From NCBI RefSeq assembly GCF_035989885.1, contig NZ_CP108518.1, positions 558,001 to 622,000 of the forward strand: a stretch of DNA of 64,000 bases. The letters are read 5' to 3'. This DNA is from Streptomyces sp. NBC_01232. Lineage in GTDB: Bacteria > Actinomycetota > Actinomycetes > Streptomycetales > Streptomycetaceae. The first letter of the stretch is position 1. Every line of letters starts with the position of its first letter. This document shows, in pieces, positions 9,347 to 16,822 of this stretch. Both the position numbers and the translations under genes were made by a program. A model generated the notes under the pieces. It was not told the DNA's origin. It did no database searches and saw only the letters and a list, made by a program, of their open reading frames with translations.

Positions 9347-9784
9347 ATGGGCATCAAACTTGAGAACGTCGGCATCGCCGTTCGCGACCTCGAAGCAGCG
9401 ATCTCCTTCTTCACCGACCTCGGCCTCACGGTCATCGGCCGTGACACGGTCAGCGGTGAGTGGACCGACACCGCAGTCGGCCTCGACGGAAATCACGCCA
9501 GGATCGCGATGCTCCAGACGCCGGACGGACAGGGCCGCCTTGAGCTCTTCGAGTACATCCACCCCGAAGCGATCGAGTCGGAGCCCACTCGCCCCAACGA
9601 GATCGGCATGCACCGCGTGGCCTTCTCGGTGGACGACCTCGACAAAGCCCTCGAGGCAGCCGCACAGCACGGATGCCGCCCGCTTCGCGGCGTGGCGACC
9701 TATGAGGACGTCTACAAGCTCACGTACCTCCGCGGGCCCAGCGGCATCCTCGTGATGCTCGCCGAGGAGCTCAAGAAGAACTGA
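9347..9784 (+). CDS. VOC-family (glyoxalase-like) protein
   Basis: This 145-residue protein has two beta-alpha-beta-beta-beta repeats of the vicinal oxygen chelate superfamily. The first begins IKLENVGIAVRDLEAAISFF and the second begins MHRVAFSVDDLDKALEAA. Three expected metal ligands are seen: Glu in RLELFEY, His in GMHRVAF, and a late Glu near the C-terminus. The first strand normally carries DHVGIAV, but here reads ENVGIAV, so the usual first His ligand is Asn. The ATG at 9347 is chosen because residues before it (an ATG three codons upstream) add only MRR. The substrate is unknown and catalysis is uncertain because of the ligand change. Confidence 0.88.
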   Translation: MGIKLENVGIAVRDLEAAISFFTDLGLTVIGRDTVSGEWTDTAVGLDGNHARIAMLQTPDGQGRLELFEYIHPEAIESEPTRPNEIGMHRVAFSVDDLDKALEAAAQHGCRPLRGVATYEDVYKLTYLRGPSGILVMLAEELKKN

Positions 9785-9865
9785 CGCCGGCCGGTGCCGT
9801 TCTCTGAGCTCGCTCGGCTGAACAATCACATTGACCGGCGTGAGCGGGACGGAGATCGTGAGCCC

Positions 9866-10576
9866 ATGACGGACAGCACCTGGCTCAACCGCGATCGCCA
9901 GCTCATCCCCGGCAAGGAGCTCTTTCGCAGCCGGCGCAGGTTCCACCTCTTGGCCTACACGGCGAGCCACGGCCAGCTCCTGATGCGGAGCGTCGGCGAG
10001 CCCGACACACCCGGCGAGCCCGGGACGACGATCGACCTGCTGTTCAAACCCGCCGCCGTGGTGAAGATCCGTGCCTACTACCGCGGCTTGGCGATCAGAT
10101 GCGCGACCGCGGCCGAGAGCGCGCAGGTCGAGGCCGACCACGCCAGCGTGCCCTTCGGCCGGGACGACCGCGTCTTCATTCTGGAGAGCCAGGGTGAGTC
10201 CGACTACGTGGTCGCCATGGCCGTCGGCTGGACCGAAGGGGTCCTCGGCCGCACGCAGCAGAGCTTCTTCCACAACTTCCACCCCACCAGGCCGATCGTC
10301 TGGCCCAGCCGGCCTCTCCCCGGTGTCGACGCCGGCCTCGACATCGCCTCGGCCCAGGAACTCGTCGACGCACTGTGTGCCGAAGAGAACGCCACGATCC
10401 GACGAGAGCGCCACCGCCACGTCCACGTCGTCATGACGCGGATCATCCGCCCCGAGGGACTCGACGTCACCGGAGCGGGCGTCTTCCTCACCAGGGCGGA
10501 CGCCGAGGAGGCTCGAGCCGTGATCGCCGCGACATCACTCGACTGCTGGATCGAGGAACTACCGATCGCGATCTGA
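9866..10576 (+). CDS. Hypothetical protein (236 aa)
   Basis: I do not recognise this family. The ATG at 9866 begins MTDSTWLNRDRQLIPGKEL; in-frame upstream ATG at 9794 would add a less protein-like stretch. The product is soluble with alternating strands and helices. It carries clusters of aromatic and charged residues (SFFHNFHPTRPIVWPSRPLP in the middle, RRERHRHVHVVMTRI further on). Codon use is somewhat less GC3-biased than in the flanking core genes. It is the last gene before the accessory segment that starts at 10621, and may itself be part of the acquired DNA. No function is proposed. Confidence 0.6.
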   Translation: MTDSTWLNRDRQLIPGKELFRSRRRFHLLAYTASHGQLLMRSVGEPDTPGEPGTTIDLLFKPAAVVKIRAYYRGLAIRCATAAESAQVEADHASVPFGRDDRVFILESQGESDYVVAMAVGWTEGVLGRTQQSFFHNFHPTRPIVWPSRPLPGVDAGLDIASAQELVDALCAEENATIRRERHRHVHVVMTRIIRPEGLDVTGAGVFLTRADAEEARAVIAATSLDCWIEELPIAI

Positions 10577-10620
10577 CGCCAGGCTCGGCCGGACGCGAGG
10601 CGTTCCTCGAGGACGCCCCC

Positions 10621-10651
10621 TAGTGCTCTGACCGCAAAGGTTCACCGGGTC
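10621..10651 (+). repeat. Solo IS630-like end, inverted relative to the IS right end
   Basis: Bases 10621-10651 match the reverse complement of the IS right end (12204-12234) at 25 of 31 positions, including TAGTGCT at the tip and a GTTC..CCGGGT block further in. It begins with the TA dinucleotide that IS630 elements duplicate. It therefore looks like a second, outer left end lying 376 bp outside the IS proper. The Imm53 gene sits between the two left ends. Confidence 0.6.
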
Positions 10652-10672
10652 CCTGCATCTGGCTCTGTAGCA

Positions 10673-10984
10673 TCAGAGAGCGCTGGTGGTCGCCCATGTA
10701 CGGAAGATCGCAAGAGCCTCGCTAAGGTTCCCGGGGCCGCACGCGGCGTGGAAAGTCTTCTCAGCGGTCCAGGCCCAGACCCAATCCTGGGCGTTGCGAT
10801 TGACGTCCTGGCGGGGGTACTCGCGTCCCTCGAGGTCCGTCTCCTCTAGATCGATTTCGACGGTCCAGCCGGGGTTGTCGAGCGTGGCGATCTTCACGCC
10901 CCACTCGTGCTCCCAGTCGCCGTCGCACTGCTTCGCGTACCAGTCCTGTAGCCAGGCAAGAAGATGCTGCTCCGAATCACTCAT
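10673..10984 (-). CDS. Imm53-family immunity protein (orphan)
   Basis: This 103-residue protein matches from memory the Imm53 family of polymorphic-toxin immunity proteins. It has the N-terminal block LLAWLQDWYAKQCDGDWEHE, then GVKIATLDNPGWTVEIDLEE, a late aromatic segment QDWVWAWT, and a C-terminal helix LSEALAIFRTWA. Such proteins normally neutralise a specific toxin encoded next to them. No toxin domain is visible here, so it is an orphan, possibly protecting against neighbouring strains. Base composition is lower in GC than surrounding genes. It lies between an outer IS630-like end (10621) and the IS630 element (10997), with the same orientation as the transposase, which suggests acquisition with it. 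Confidence 0.82.
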   Translation of the reverse strand: MSDSEQHLLAWLQDWYAKQCDGDWEHEWGVKIATLDNPGWTVEIDLEETDLEGREYPRQDVNRNAQDWVWAWTAEKTFHAACGPGNLSEALAIFRTWATTSAL

Positions 10985-11032
10985 GACAGGAGAGGCTAGT
11001 GCTGGGACCGTCTGGCGCGCTGGGCTGGGTGG

Positions 11033-12151
11033 TCAGGCTGCTGTTCGTAGCGGTCGGCCGCCCCAGCGGATGCCTTTCTCACTGCGGATGCGGGCGCGTT
11101 CGCGTCGTTGTGCTGCGAGAACTTCGGGGTGGCGGGCGTTCTTGTTGCGCCAGCGCAGGTAGGCGTGCAGGGCCCGGGGCTGGGCGGTGTGGTTGGGGTG
11201 GTGGGAGTTGGCGAGGGCGAACTGTCGCAGCGGTCCGAAGTGGGCTTCGATGGGGTTGGCCCAAGAGGCGTAAGTCGGGGTGAAGCACAACTCGACCTTG
11301 TTCTTGGCCGCTCACCGCTTCCGCCAGTTCGTGTGGGCGGAAAGGTTGTCGAGGATCACGTAGACCGGGGCGCCGTCCGGGCGGGCTGCCCGGATCGATC
11401 TCATCGCTGCCCAGGTGTGGTCGATGCCCTTGCGGCGCCGGTTGATCCCCCACATCTGGTCGTCACCGACCGAGTAGCAGCCGTGGAAGTAGGTGATTCC
11501 GTGGGTGCGACGGTAGGTGGCCGGCAGCCGGTCGGGACGATTTTCTTCGGCCCAGCAGGACCCGGCTGTCGGCCGGATGCCCAGCGGGCCGAACTCGTCG
11601 AAGGCGAACGTGCGGTCGGGTCGCTTATTGATCGCGTACTCGATTCGGTCCAGCTTGGCGTCGAAGTCCGGGTCCGGGGACTCCTTCCAGGTCTTCGTGC
11701 GCTGGAAGGTAATGCCTCGGCGGGCCAGTAAGCACCGCAGTGCCTCCCGACCGATCCGGACGGGCCTGGCTATGTCGCGCCGCAGGTGATCGGCGAGCTT
11801 GCGGATGGACCAGCGGGTGAAGGGCTTGCCGACCTGGGTCGGGCGGGCCGTGGCCGTCTGGATGACGAAGTCCTCGTCGTCAGGACTGAGCAGGCGGGGA
11901 CGGCCTCCCGCCCCGCGAGGGTGCAGGCATGCGAGCCCGATCTCGTTGAACTTGTGGATCACGTCGCGGACGGTGTCCTCGTCCGCCTGGACCAGACGTG
12001 CGATGACCGGGACGGTGCTGCCGCCGGCCGAGGCCAGCAGCATCATCGCCCGGCGGAACCGAACCGAGCTGGTACTGCCCCGCCGCACGATCTGCTGCAG
12101 TTTCTGCCCCTCCTGCTCGGTCAGCCTGCGAACCCGGACCGGTTGCGCCAT
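11033..12151 (-). pseudogene. IS630-family transposase interrupted by one in-frame TGA
   Basis: The full frame is about 372 codons from the ATG at 12151. An N-terminal HTH (residues about 40-90) is followed by a winged second HTH and a DDE catalytic core. The first Asp is D185 in TFAFDEFG, the second is D268 in VYVILDNLSAH, and the Glu is E302 in SWANPIEAHFG. Codon 280 is TGA (11312-11314) in the motif NWRKR-stop-AAKNKVEL. Relatives have Trp (TGG) or a similar residue here, so a single G-to-A change breaks the gene between D268 and E302. The frame is intact on both sides. The element is therefore probably immobile by itself, unless readthrough occurs or a related transposase acts on its ends. 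Confidence 0.85.
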
Positions 12152-12164
12152 CCCGCCTCCCCAC

Positions 12165-12194
12165 GCTGGTTGGAAGCGATCACTTCCAACCAGC
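12165..12194. promoter_or_regulatory. Palindrome 14 bases upstream of the transposase start
   Basis: GCTGGTTGGAAG (12165-12176) and CTTCCAACCAGC (12183-12194) are perfect 12 bp arms around a 6-base loop. The hairpin lies within the leader of the transposase gene, 14 to 43 bases before its ATG. It could be a transposase operator or an mRNA structure that limits translation from outside transcripts. Confidence 0.55.
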
Positions 12195-12231
12195 ACAACG
12201 AGCAACCCGGCGAACGTTCACGGTCACAGCA

Positions 12232-13566
12232 CTAGATGTCCAGGTCAAGGGTGGTCAGTTCGCGCAGCGCCGAGACGGGCAGGAGCAGTGATCCGTTCGT
12301 GTCGCTGGATCGGTATGCGACCATGCCGACCAGCGAGCCGGCACTGGAGAAGACGGGCGCTCCGGCCAGCCCGTCGATCGTGTCTCCCGACACGCGCAGC
12401 CAGATCCCCGAGCGCCCCTTGAGCTCGAGAAGGCAGGAGAAGTACCCGGTCCCGGCGCGCGTGCGCGCGCCCACCACGAGCCGGGTGCCTGGCATGACGC
12501 GTGCGTCGCAGGTCAAGGGCCGATCGGGAACGGGAACCGGCTCGCTCAGACGGAGAACCATCAGGGTCACCGTGGTGTCGGAGGACCCGGCCACCGGCAG
12601 CTCTTCCACCAGCGTGCCCCGGACCGACTTCTCACCGACGCCGACCGTCACCGGTGAGTCCCGGGCCGGAGGCTGCCAGTCGAAGGTGACCACCGTGTCC
12701 GCGTCGACGAGCAGGCCGTTACGGACGTCTCGATCGGGGATCTGCAGCCATACGGTCATCGAGGACACGAACTCTTCGTCCACCTGCCAGCTGTCGCTGA
12801 CCACGTTGACGCCTCCGTTGACATGCCCGAAGTGGAACGTCGGGGAGCTGCGACGACCGGATGTGTCCCGAACGTCCAGGCCGCCGTCGATGTGTTCCCG
12901 TGTGGCCGGCAGCAGAGGGGCGCCGTTCAGCACGGCGGTCCTCTCGGTTTCGACGAGCTCCCGCTCGAGGCGTTCGCAGCGCTCCTCCGCCTCGCGGTGC
13001 AGGGCTCGTACGCGGGCCAGCTCATCCTTCAGGTCGCGGATCTCCGCGCGCAGCCGGACGTGCTCGTTCGCCGGCTCGCCGTCGGCGTCGACGGCCTCCG
13101 TCGCGGCTGCCCCGGCCTGAAGCTCTCGGTAGCGCAGGCCAAGGTCCCGAATGCGCTGTTCGCGGTCTTCGAGGGTGTCCTGCAGCCAGCGTTCCCGGGC
13201 GGCCGCACGCTGGGCCTCCCGGTCCGCGTCGGCGAGCTTCCGCTCGAGCAGGTGGACCCGGTGGACCGGGCTGTTGCCCGTCTGCCAGGCCGCGGTATGC
13301 AGCGTGCGCAGCATGTCGACGGCCTCTCCGGTGGGTGTGGCACCGCGCGCCTCGGAGACGTCGTTCAGCAGGTTCAGGACGAACTCCCACCGCGGAAGGC
13401 GCTGCCCGCTGAGGTATCGGGAGACGGTGGAGGAGTCGTACGAACGGCGGGCCGCGTAGCGGCGGGTCGTGAGGTTCAGGCCCGCGAAGAGGTCGCGCAG
13501 CGCCTGCGCGAGGGCGGCCGTCTCAGGGGGCAGTCCGTCGTGAACCGGTTGCAGTTCGCCGGCCAT
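12232..13566 (-). CDS. HTH - coiled-coil - inactive trypsin-like domain protein
   Basis: This 444-residue protein has an XRE-like HTH (about 15-70) containing STVSRYLSGQRLPRWEFV, a long Arg/Glu-rich coiled coil (105-210), and a C-terminal beta-rich domain (about 265-435) with the layout of a chymotrypsin-fold peptidase. The catalytic positions are lost. The His region reads VVTFDWQ, the Asp region reads TVTLMVLRL, and the Ser region reads DGLAGAPVF (Ala401 where GDSGAP is expected). So it is probably a sensor or adaptor rather than a protease. The ATG at 13566 starts just before the HTH. It is divergent from a small membrane protein. Its TAG stop overlaps the IS630 end, so the C-terminus may have been altered by the insertion. 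Confidence 0.82.
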   Translation of the reverse strand: MAGELQPVHDGLPPETAALAQALRDLFAGLNLTTRRYAARRSYDSSTVSRYLSGQRLPRWEFVLNLLNDVSEARGATPTGEAVDMLRTLHTAAWQTGNSPVHRVHLLERKLADADREAQRAAARERWLQDTLEDREQRIRDLGLRYRELQAGAAATEAVDADGEPANEHVRLRAEIRDLKDELARVRALHREAEERCERLERELVETERTAVLNGAPLLPATREHIDGGLDVRDTSGRRSSPTFHFGHVNGGVNVVSDSWQVDEEFVSSMTVWLQIPDRDVRNGLLVDADTVVTFDWQPPARDSPVTVGVGEKSVRGTLVEELPVAGSSDTTVTLMVLRLSEPVPVPDRPLTCDARVMPGTRLVVGARTRAGTGYFSCLLELKGRSGIWLRVSGDTIDGLAGAPVFSSAGSLVGMVAYRSSDTNGSLLLPVSALRELTTLDLDI

Positions 13567-13708
13567 GGTCCGCGCCTCGCTTCCGTGTCCAGTGCGTGCT
13601 GCCGGTTCCCCGGCAGCAGTGCTGCACCTGCCGCAGCACCTCGGGGCACAGCCAGTGTGTCCTGAGAACCTCTCCACCACTGCCCTGACCGGAAACCGGG
13701 AGACCACA

Positions 13709-13909
13709 ATGAGGCAGCGCACCAGCCGAGTTCAGGACCTCGTCATCTTTCTCGCCGTGCTGGGTACCGCAACGGTGCTCATTCTGCGCGGGGTGGCGCC
13801 GGAGTCGCTGGCGACCATCGCCGTCGCGGTCTCCGGCCTCTACGCCGCCTGGCGCGGCACCGGCACCGGCACCGGCGGTGAACCACCGCAGCCGCCCTCC
13901 ACCCGCTGA
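13709..13909 (+). CDS. Small two-helix membrane protein
   Basis: This 66-residue product has a short basic N-terminus, a hydrophobic helix (VIFLAVLGTATVLIL), a tight turn with GVAPESL, a second hydrophobic segment (ATIAVAVSGLYAAW) and a Gly/Pro-rich tail. The ATG at 13709 has an upstream GGAAACCGGGAGA purine tract. It is divergent from the HTH/pseudo-protease gene, with about 140 bp between starts. The other HTH-containing gene of the window (30283) has a similar small membrane protein at 30039 beside it, with the same helix-G-x-[AS]-P-helix plan. I infer a functional partnership, perhaps as membrane anchor or effector. Confidence 0.7.
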   Translation: MRQRTSRVQDLVIFLAVLGTATVLILRGVAPESLATIAVAVSGLYAAWRGTGTGTGGEPPQPPSTR

Positions 13910-13965
13910 GCTGCCGGAACACGATGCCGTTGATCGGCCGACGGTGGTGGCCCGCACGGTTGCGT

Positions 13966-15375
13966 TCACCGTTTGCGCGGCCACCATCCGGTCCTCCGGC
14001 GGGAGCCGCGCGGGCCGCGGTCCGGCCGCAGGGACGGTGCCAGGGCGAAGGCCACGGTGATGTGCGCGCCTCCCCGCGGGCCGTGGGCGATGCGCATCGT
14101 TCCGCCGGTGACGGCCGCGGCCCTGCGGGCGATGTCGAGGCCGAGCCCCGAGGAGCCGGTGCTGCTCCCGCGGGAGAGGGCCCGGTCCGGTTCCGGAATG
14201 CCCGGGCCGGAGTCCTCCACGACCAGCTCCACGGCCTGGGCGGTGCGCACGACGCTGACGCCGAACGCGGTGCCGGGCGGGGTGTGGCTGAAGACGTTGC
14301 CGATGAGCGCGTCCACCACCGCGGCGATGTCGTCGTCGCTGAGGCTGACGGCCGTCGGCTCCTGGGTGATGTCGAGCGTGCAGGACCTGCTCTGCTGCTC
14401 CGCCAGGATCGCCCAGAAGGCCGTCCGCCGCCGGACGACATCGGCGGTCTCGCAGCGGGGACCGGCGGTCTGCCCGGTCACGGCCGCCTGCTGGACCGTA
14501 CTCGTTTCCGCACTGCGCATGCCGTGGCCCATGGGGCCCACGGCGAGCGGTGTCCGGGCCGCGGTGATGATGGCCTGGAGCTCCGTCTCCAGCGCGTGCA
14601 CCGCCGCCTCGACCCTGGCCGATTCCGGCGTACCGGCCATCCGCTCCGATGCCAGGTGCAGGGCGGTCAGCGGCGTGCGCAGCCGGTGGGAGAGGTCGGC
14701 GACCAGTTCGCGCTCGATGGCGAGCAGTTCCGTCATCCGGTGGGCCATGGCGTTGAAGGCGTCGCCGGCGTCGCGCAGTTCCTTGGGGCCCATGGGCTCC
14801 ACCCGGGTGTCCAGATTGCCCTGCCCGAGGGTGTGCGAGGCCTGGGCGAGCTTCTTGGAGGACCGGACGACCTTCGCGCCGAGCCGGTCGGCGACCAGGA
14901 CGGAGCCGCCGACGAGGCCGACCGCGAGCAGGAGCATCATCGCCCAGGAGGACTTGACCCCACGGGTCAGGTCCTCGTCGGGGACGAAGTTCTCGATGAC
15001 GGCGACCCGGTCGCCGCGGAGCACCACCGGCTGCAGGCAGATCCATCCGCCGGGAATCGCCTGGGATATGGACTCGCGTCCCTGCTGGGCCCGTTCGAGC
15101 AGTTTCGCGGGCGCCTGGGAGTCGCCGAGGGGCTGGGCGTCCGGCAGGTGGACGACCAGGTGCTCGGTCGCGTCCAGGCCGGCGGCGGACTCCCGTAGCG
15201 CCGACGGGTCCGTGGTGAGGGTGAGGACGGGCGCGAGGGCTGCGGCGCGCTGTTCGGCCGCGGTGACGCTCTGCTCCTTGACCAGCGACATCACCAGTGC
15301 GCCCAGGGGTATGAGGAAGGAGAGGGCGACCATGGACGTCACCGCGAGCGCCACTCCGGCCAGTGAGCGTCTCAC
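13966..15375 (-). CDS. Sensor histidine kinase (two-TM, HAMP)
   Basis: This 469-residue membrane kinase has TM helices at about 8-30 and 144-163, enclosing an extracytoplasmic sensor of about 110 residues with a single Cys (near 113). A HAMP segment follows (about 164-215). The H box is VADLSHRLRTPLTAL with the phosphorylated His230. The ATPase domain shows ALIGNVFSHTPPG for the N box and DSGPGIP and GSSGLGLDIARR for the G boxes. It starts with GTG at 15375, which overlaps the response regulator TGA by three bases (GTGA). It lies at the 3-prime end of the redox operon, so it may sense the envelope redox state, an inference from position only. Confidence 0.92.
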   Translation of the reverse strand: MRRSLAGVALAVTSMVALSFLIPLGALVMSLVKEQSVTAAEQRAAALAPVLTLTTDPSALRESAAGLDATEHLVVHLPDAQPLGDSQAPAKLLERAQQGRESISQAIPGGWICLQPVVLRGDRVAVIENFVPDEDLTRGVKSSWAMMLLLAVGLVGGSVLVADRLGAKVVRSSKKLAQASHTLGQGNLDTRVEPMGPKELRDAGDAFNAMAHRMTELLAIERELVADLSHRLRTPLTALHLASERMAGTPESARVEAAVHALETELQAIITAARTPLAVGPMGHGMRSAETSTVQQAAVTGQTAGPRCETADVVRRRTAFWAILAEQQSRSCTLDITQEPTAVSLSDDDIAAVVDALIGNVFSHTPPGTAFGVSVVRTAQAVELVVEDSGPGIPEPDRALSRGSSTGSSGLGLDIARRAAAVTGGTMRIAHGPRGGAHITVAFALAPSLRPDRGPRGSRRRTGWWPRKR

Positions 15376-16103
15376 CGCGGGGCCACCAGCTTGATGCCGA
15401 CTCCGCGGACCGTCAGCAGGTAGCGCGGGGCGGCGGCGCGTTCGCCGAGCTTGCGGCGCAGCGAGGACAGGTGCACGTCGACGGTCTGGTCGTCCACGTA
15501 CGGCTCGCGCCAGACCTCGGTGAGCAGCCGGCGCTTGGAGACGACCTGGCCGGTGTGGTGGGCCAGGAAGGCCAGCAGGTCGAACTCCCGCCGGGTGAGG
15601 TGGAGCTCCCGGCCGGCCAGGTACGCGGTGCGCGCGCCCGGGTCGACCGCCAGCTCGCCCACGGTGGTGGCGCGCAGCGGTTCGGCGGCCGGTGCGGGCC
15701 GCGCGCCCTGGACGGTGTGCGCGGCGCCGCCCGGCGCAACGTGGCTGGTGCGCCGCAGGACGGCGGACAGGCGGGCGATGAGCTGTCCCCCGGAGAAGGG
15801 CTTGACCAGGTAGTCGTCGGCGCCCGCGTTGAGGAGCTTGATGATTTCGGCCTCGTCGTCACGGGCGGTGGCCACCAGGACCGGAACGGAGGATATGCCC
15901 CGGATCATGCGCAGTGCGTCTCCCCCGTCCAGATCGGGCAGCCCCAGGTCGAGGACCACCGCGTCGACGGGCGTCTGGGTGACCTCCCGCAGGGCGCCGA
16001 ACCCGTCGCCCACGCTGCGTACGGCATACCCGTGCTCCGCCAGGACCTCGATGAGTGACTGACGGATGCTGGGGTCGTCTTCCACGACGAGAACGCTGGG
16101 CAT
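15372..16103 (-). CDS. OmpR-family response regulator
   Basis: This 243-residue regulator has a receiver domain (1-115) with acidic pocket VVEDD, phospho-acceptor D52 in VVLDLGLPDLDG, and the conserved Lys in YLVKPFSGG. A short Ala/Pro-rich linker leads to a winged-helix DNA-binding domain (about 150-243) ending in VRGVGIKLVAPR. The ATG at 16103 directly starts the receiver strand; a GTG six bases upstream is possible. The stop overlaps the kinase start. It is only 35 bases downstream of the DsbD-alpha-like lipoprotein gene, so it is probably cotranscribed with the redox genes and is a candidate to bind the shared upstream boxes at 19231 and 21159. Confidence 0.93.
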   Translation of the reverse strand: MPSVLVVEDDPSIRQSLIEVLAEHGYAVRSVGDGFGALREVTQTPVDAVVLDLGLPDLDGGDALRMIRGISSVPVLVATARDDEAEIIKLLNAGADDYLVKPFSGGQLIARLSAVLRRTSHVAPGGAAHTVQGARPAPAAEPLRATTVGELAVDPGARTAYLAGRELHLTRREFDLLAFLAHHTGQVVSKRRLLTEVWREPYVDDQTVDVHLSSLRRKLGERAAAPRYLLTVRGVGIKLVAPR

Positions 16104-16138
16104 GGGCACACCTTAGGGGTCGGTCCGGACGCGCCTGT

Positions 16139-16711
16139 CTAGGGGGCGGCGGCGAAGGACGGGCCGTCGTCGGTGAGGCGCAGGCGTACGGGGCGGTCGG
16201 CTACCGGAATGGTGCAGCCCTGCTCGGTGCTGCAGCTGGCGTACCCGAGGATCACCGTCGCTTCTCCGTTGCCGTCGGCGCGGACGGGCAGGGTGGTGGT
16301 GACGGGGCCGTCCGGGTAGACGGGCACCGGGGCGTCGACACCGGGCACGGTGATGGTCCGTACGTCGGCGGCGGCCGTCAGCTTCCCGTCCGCCGTGAGG
16401 ACGCCGCTGACGTCCATCGCGGTCGGCCGTCCCACGCCTTCTATGCCGGTGAGCGGAAGGTCGGTGCTGTAGAGGTGGAAGCCCTTCTCCTCGGGGGTGA
16501 AGACGGCTGTCAGCGTGCCCTTCGGGGCGTGCCAGTCGGACACCGAGAGAGTGACGGTGACTCCGTTCTCGGTGAAGCTCGTCGTGGGCGGCGGGGCGGT
16601 GGCGGCGCTCCCGGCGGACTGCTCGCCGCATGCCGTGAGCGCGGCCAGGGTGAGGAGGGCGACCGCCGTCCGGGTCCTGCGGGAAAGTCCGATGCGCATG
16701 GAAACGTTCAT
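16139..16711 (-). CDS. DsbD N-terminal-domain-like lipoprotein
   Basis: This exported lipoprotein (190 aa; 186 if the ATG at 16699 is used) has a basic N-region, a hydrophobic core and lipobox LTAC at residue 28. The mature part is an Ig-like beta domain. Near its end is YASCSTEQGC, where the two Cys (160 and 166) have the Cys-x5-Cys spacing of the catalytic pair in the alpha domain of DsbD. The adjacent gene encodes CcdA, the membrane domain of DsbD. Together they suggest that electrons pass from cytosolic thioredoxin through CcdA to this lipoprotein and on to envelope substrates. A hairpin separates it from ccdA, so expression may be partly independent. Confidence 0.78.
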   Translation of the reverse strand: MNVSMRIGLSRRTRTAVALLTLAALTACGEQSAGSAATAPPPTTSFTENGVTVTLSVSDWHAPKGTLTAVFTPEEKGFHLYSTDLPLTGIEGVGRPTAMDVSGVLTADGKLTAAADVRTITVPGVDAPVPVYPDGPVTTTLPVRADGNGEATVILGYASCSTEQGCTIPVADRPVRLRLTDDGPSFAAAP

Positions 16712-16770
16712 CTGTGCCTCTGTGCCTCTTGTGTCAGGAAATCGAAGGGTCGTGCTTCTCGGGCTTCGGG

Positions 16771-16822
16771 GCGGGTCCGAGCGGGTCCCGGCGGGACCCG
16801 GCGGATCCGGCCCCGGACCCGC
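16771..16822 (-). terminator. Intra-operon hairpin after ccdA
   Basis: GCGGGTCCG (16771-16779) and CGGACCCGC (16814-16822) are perfect arms, with a second GC-rich hairpin (GGGTCCC/GGGACCC) nested inside. On the minus strand the structure begins immediately after the ccdA stop codon. It may partly terminate transcription or protect the upstream mRNA, setting the ratio of CcdA to the downstream lipoprotein and regulators. Confidence 0.5.

Larger units (their letters stand above)
10997..12234 (-). mobile_element. IS630-family insertion sequence, about 1.24 kb
   Basis: The ends are inverted repeats of about 15 bp with one mismatch (TAGTGCTGGGACCGT at the left, TAGTGCTGTGACCGT read inward from the right). 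Both are flush with TA dinucleotides at 10997-10998 and 12233-12234, the target duplicated by IS630/Tc1-mariner elements. One transposase gene fills the element on the minus strand. A near-perfect palindrome lies just upstream of its start. The right TA is part of the TAG stop codon of the neighbouring HTH gene. Confidence 0.82.
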
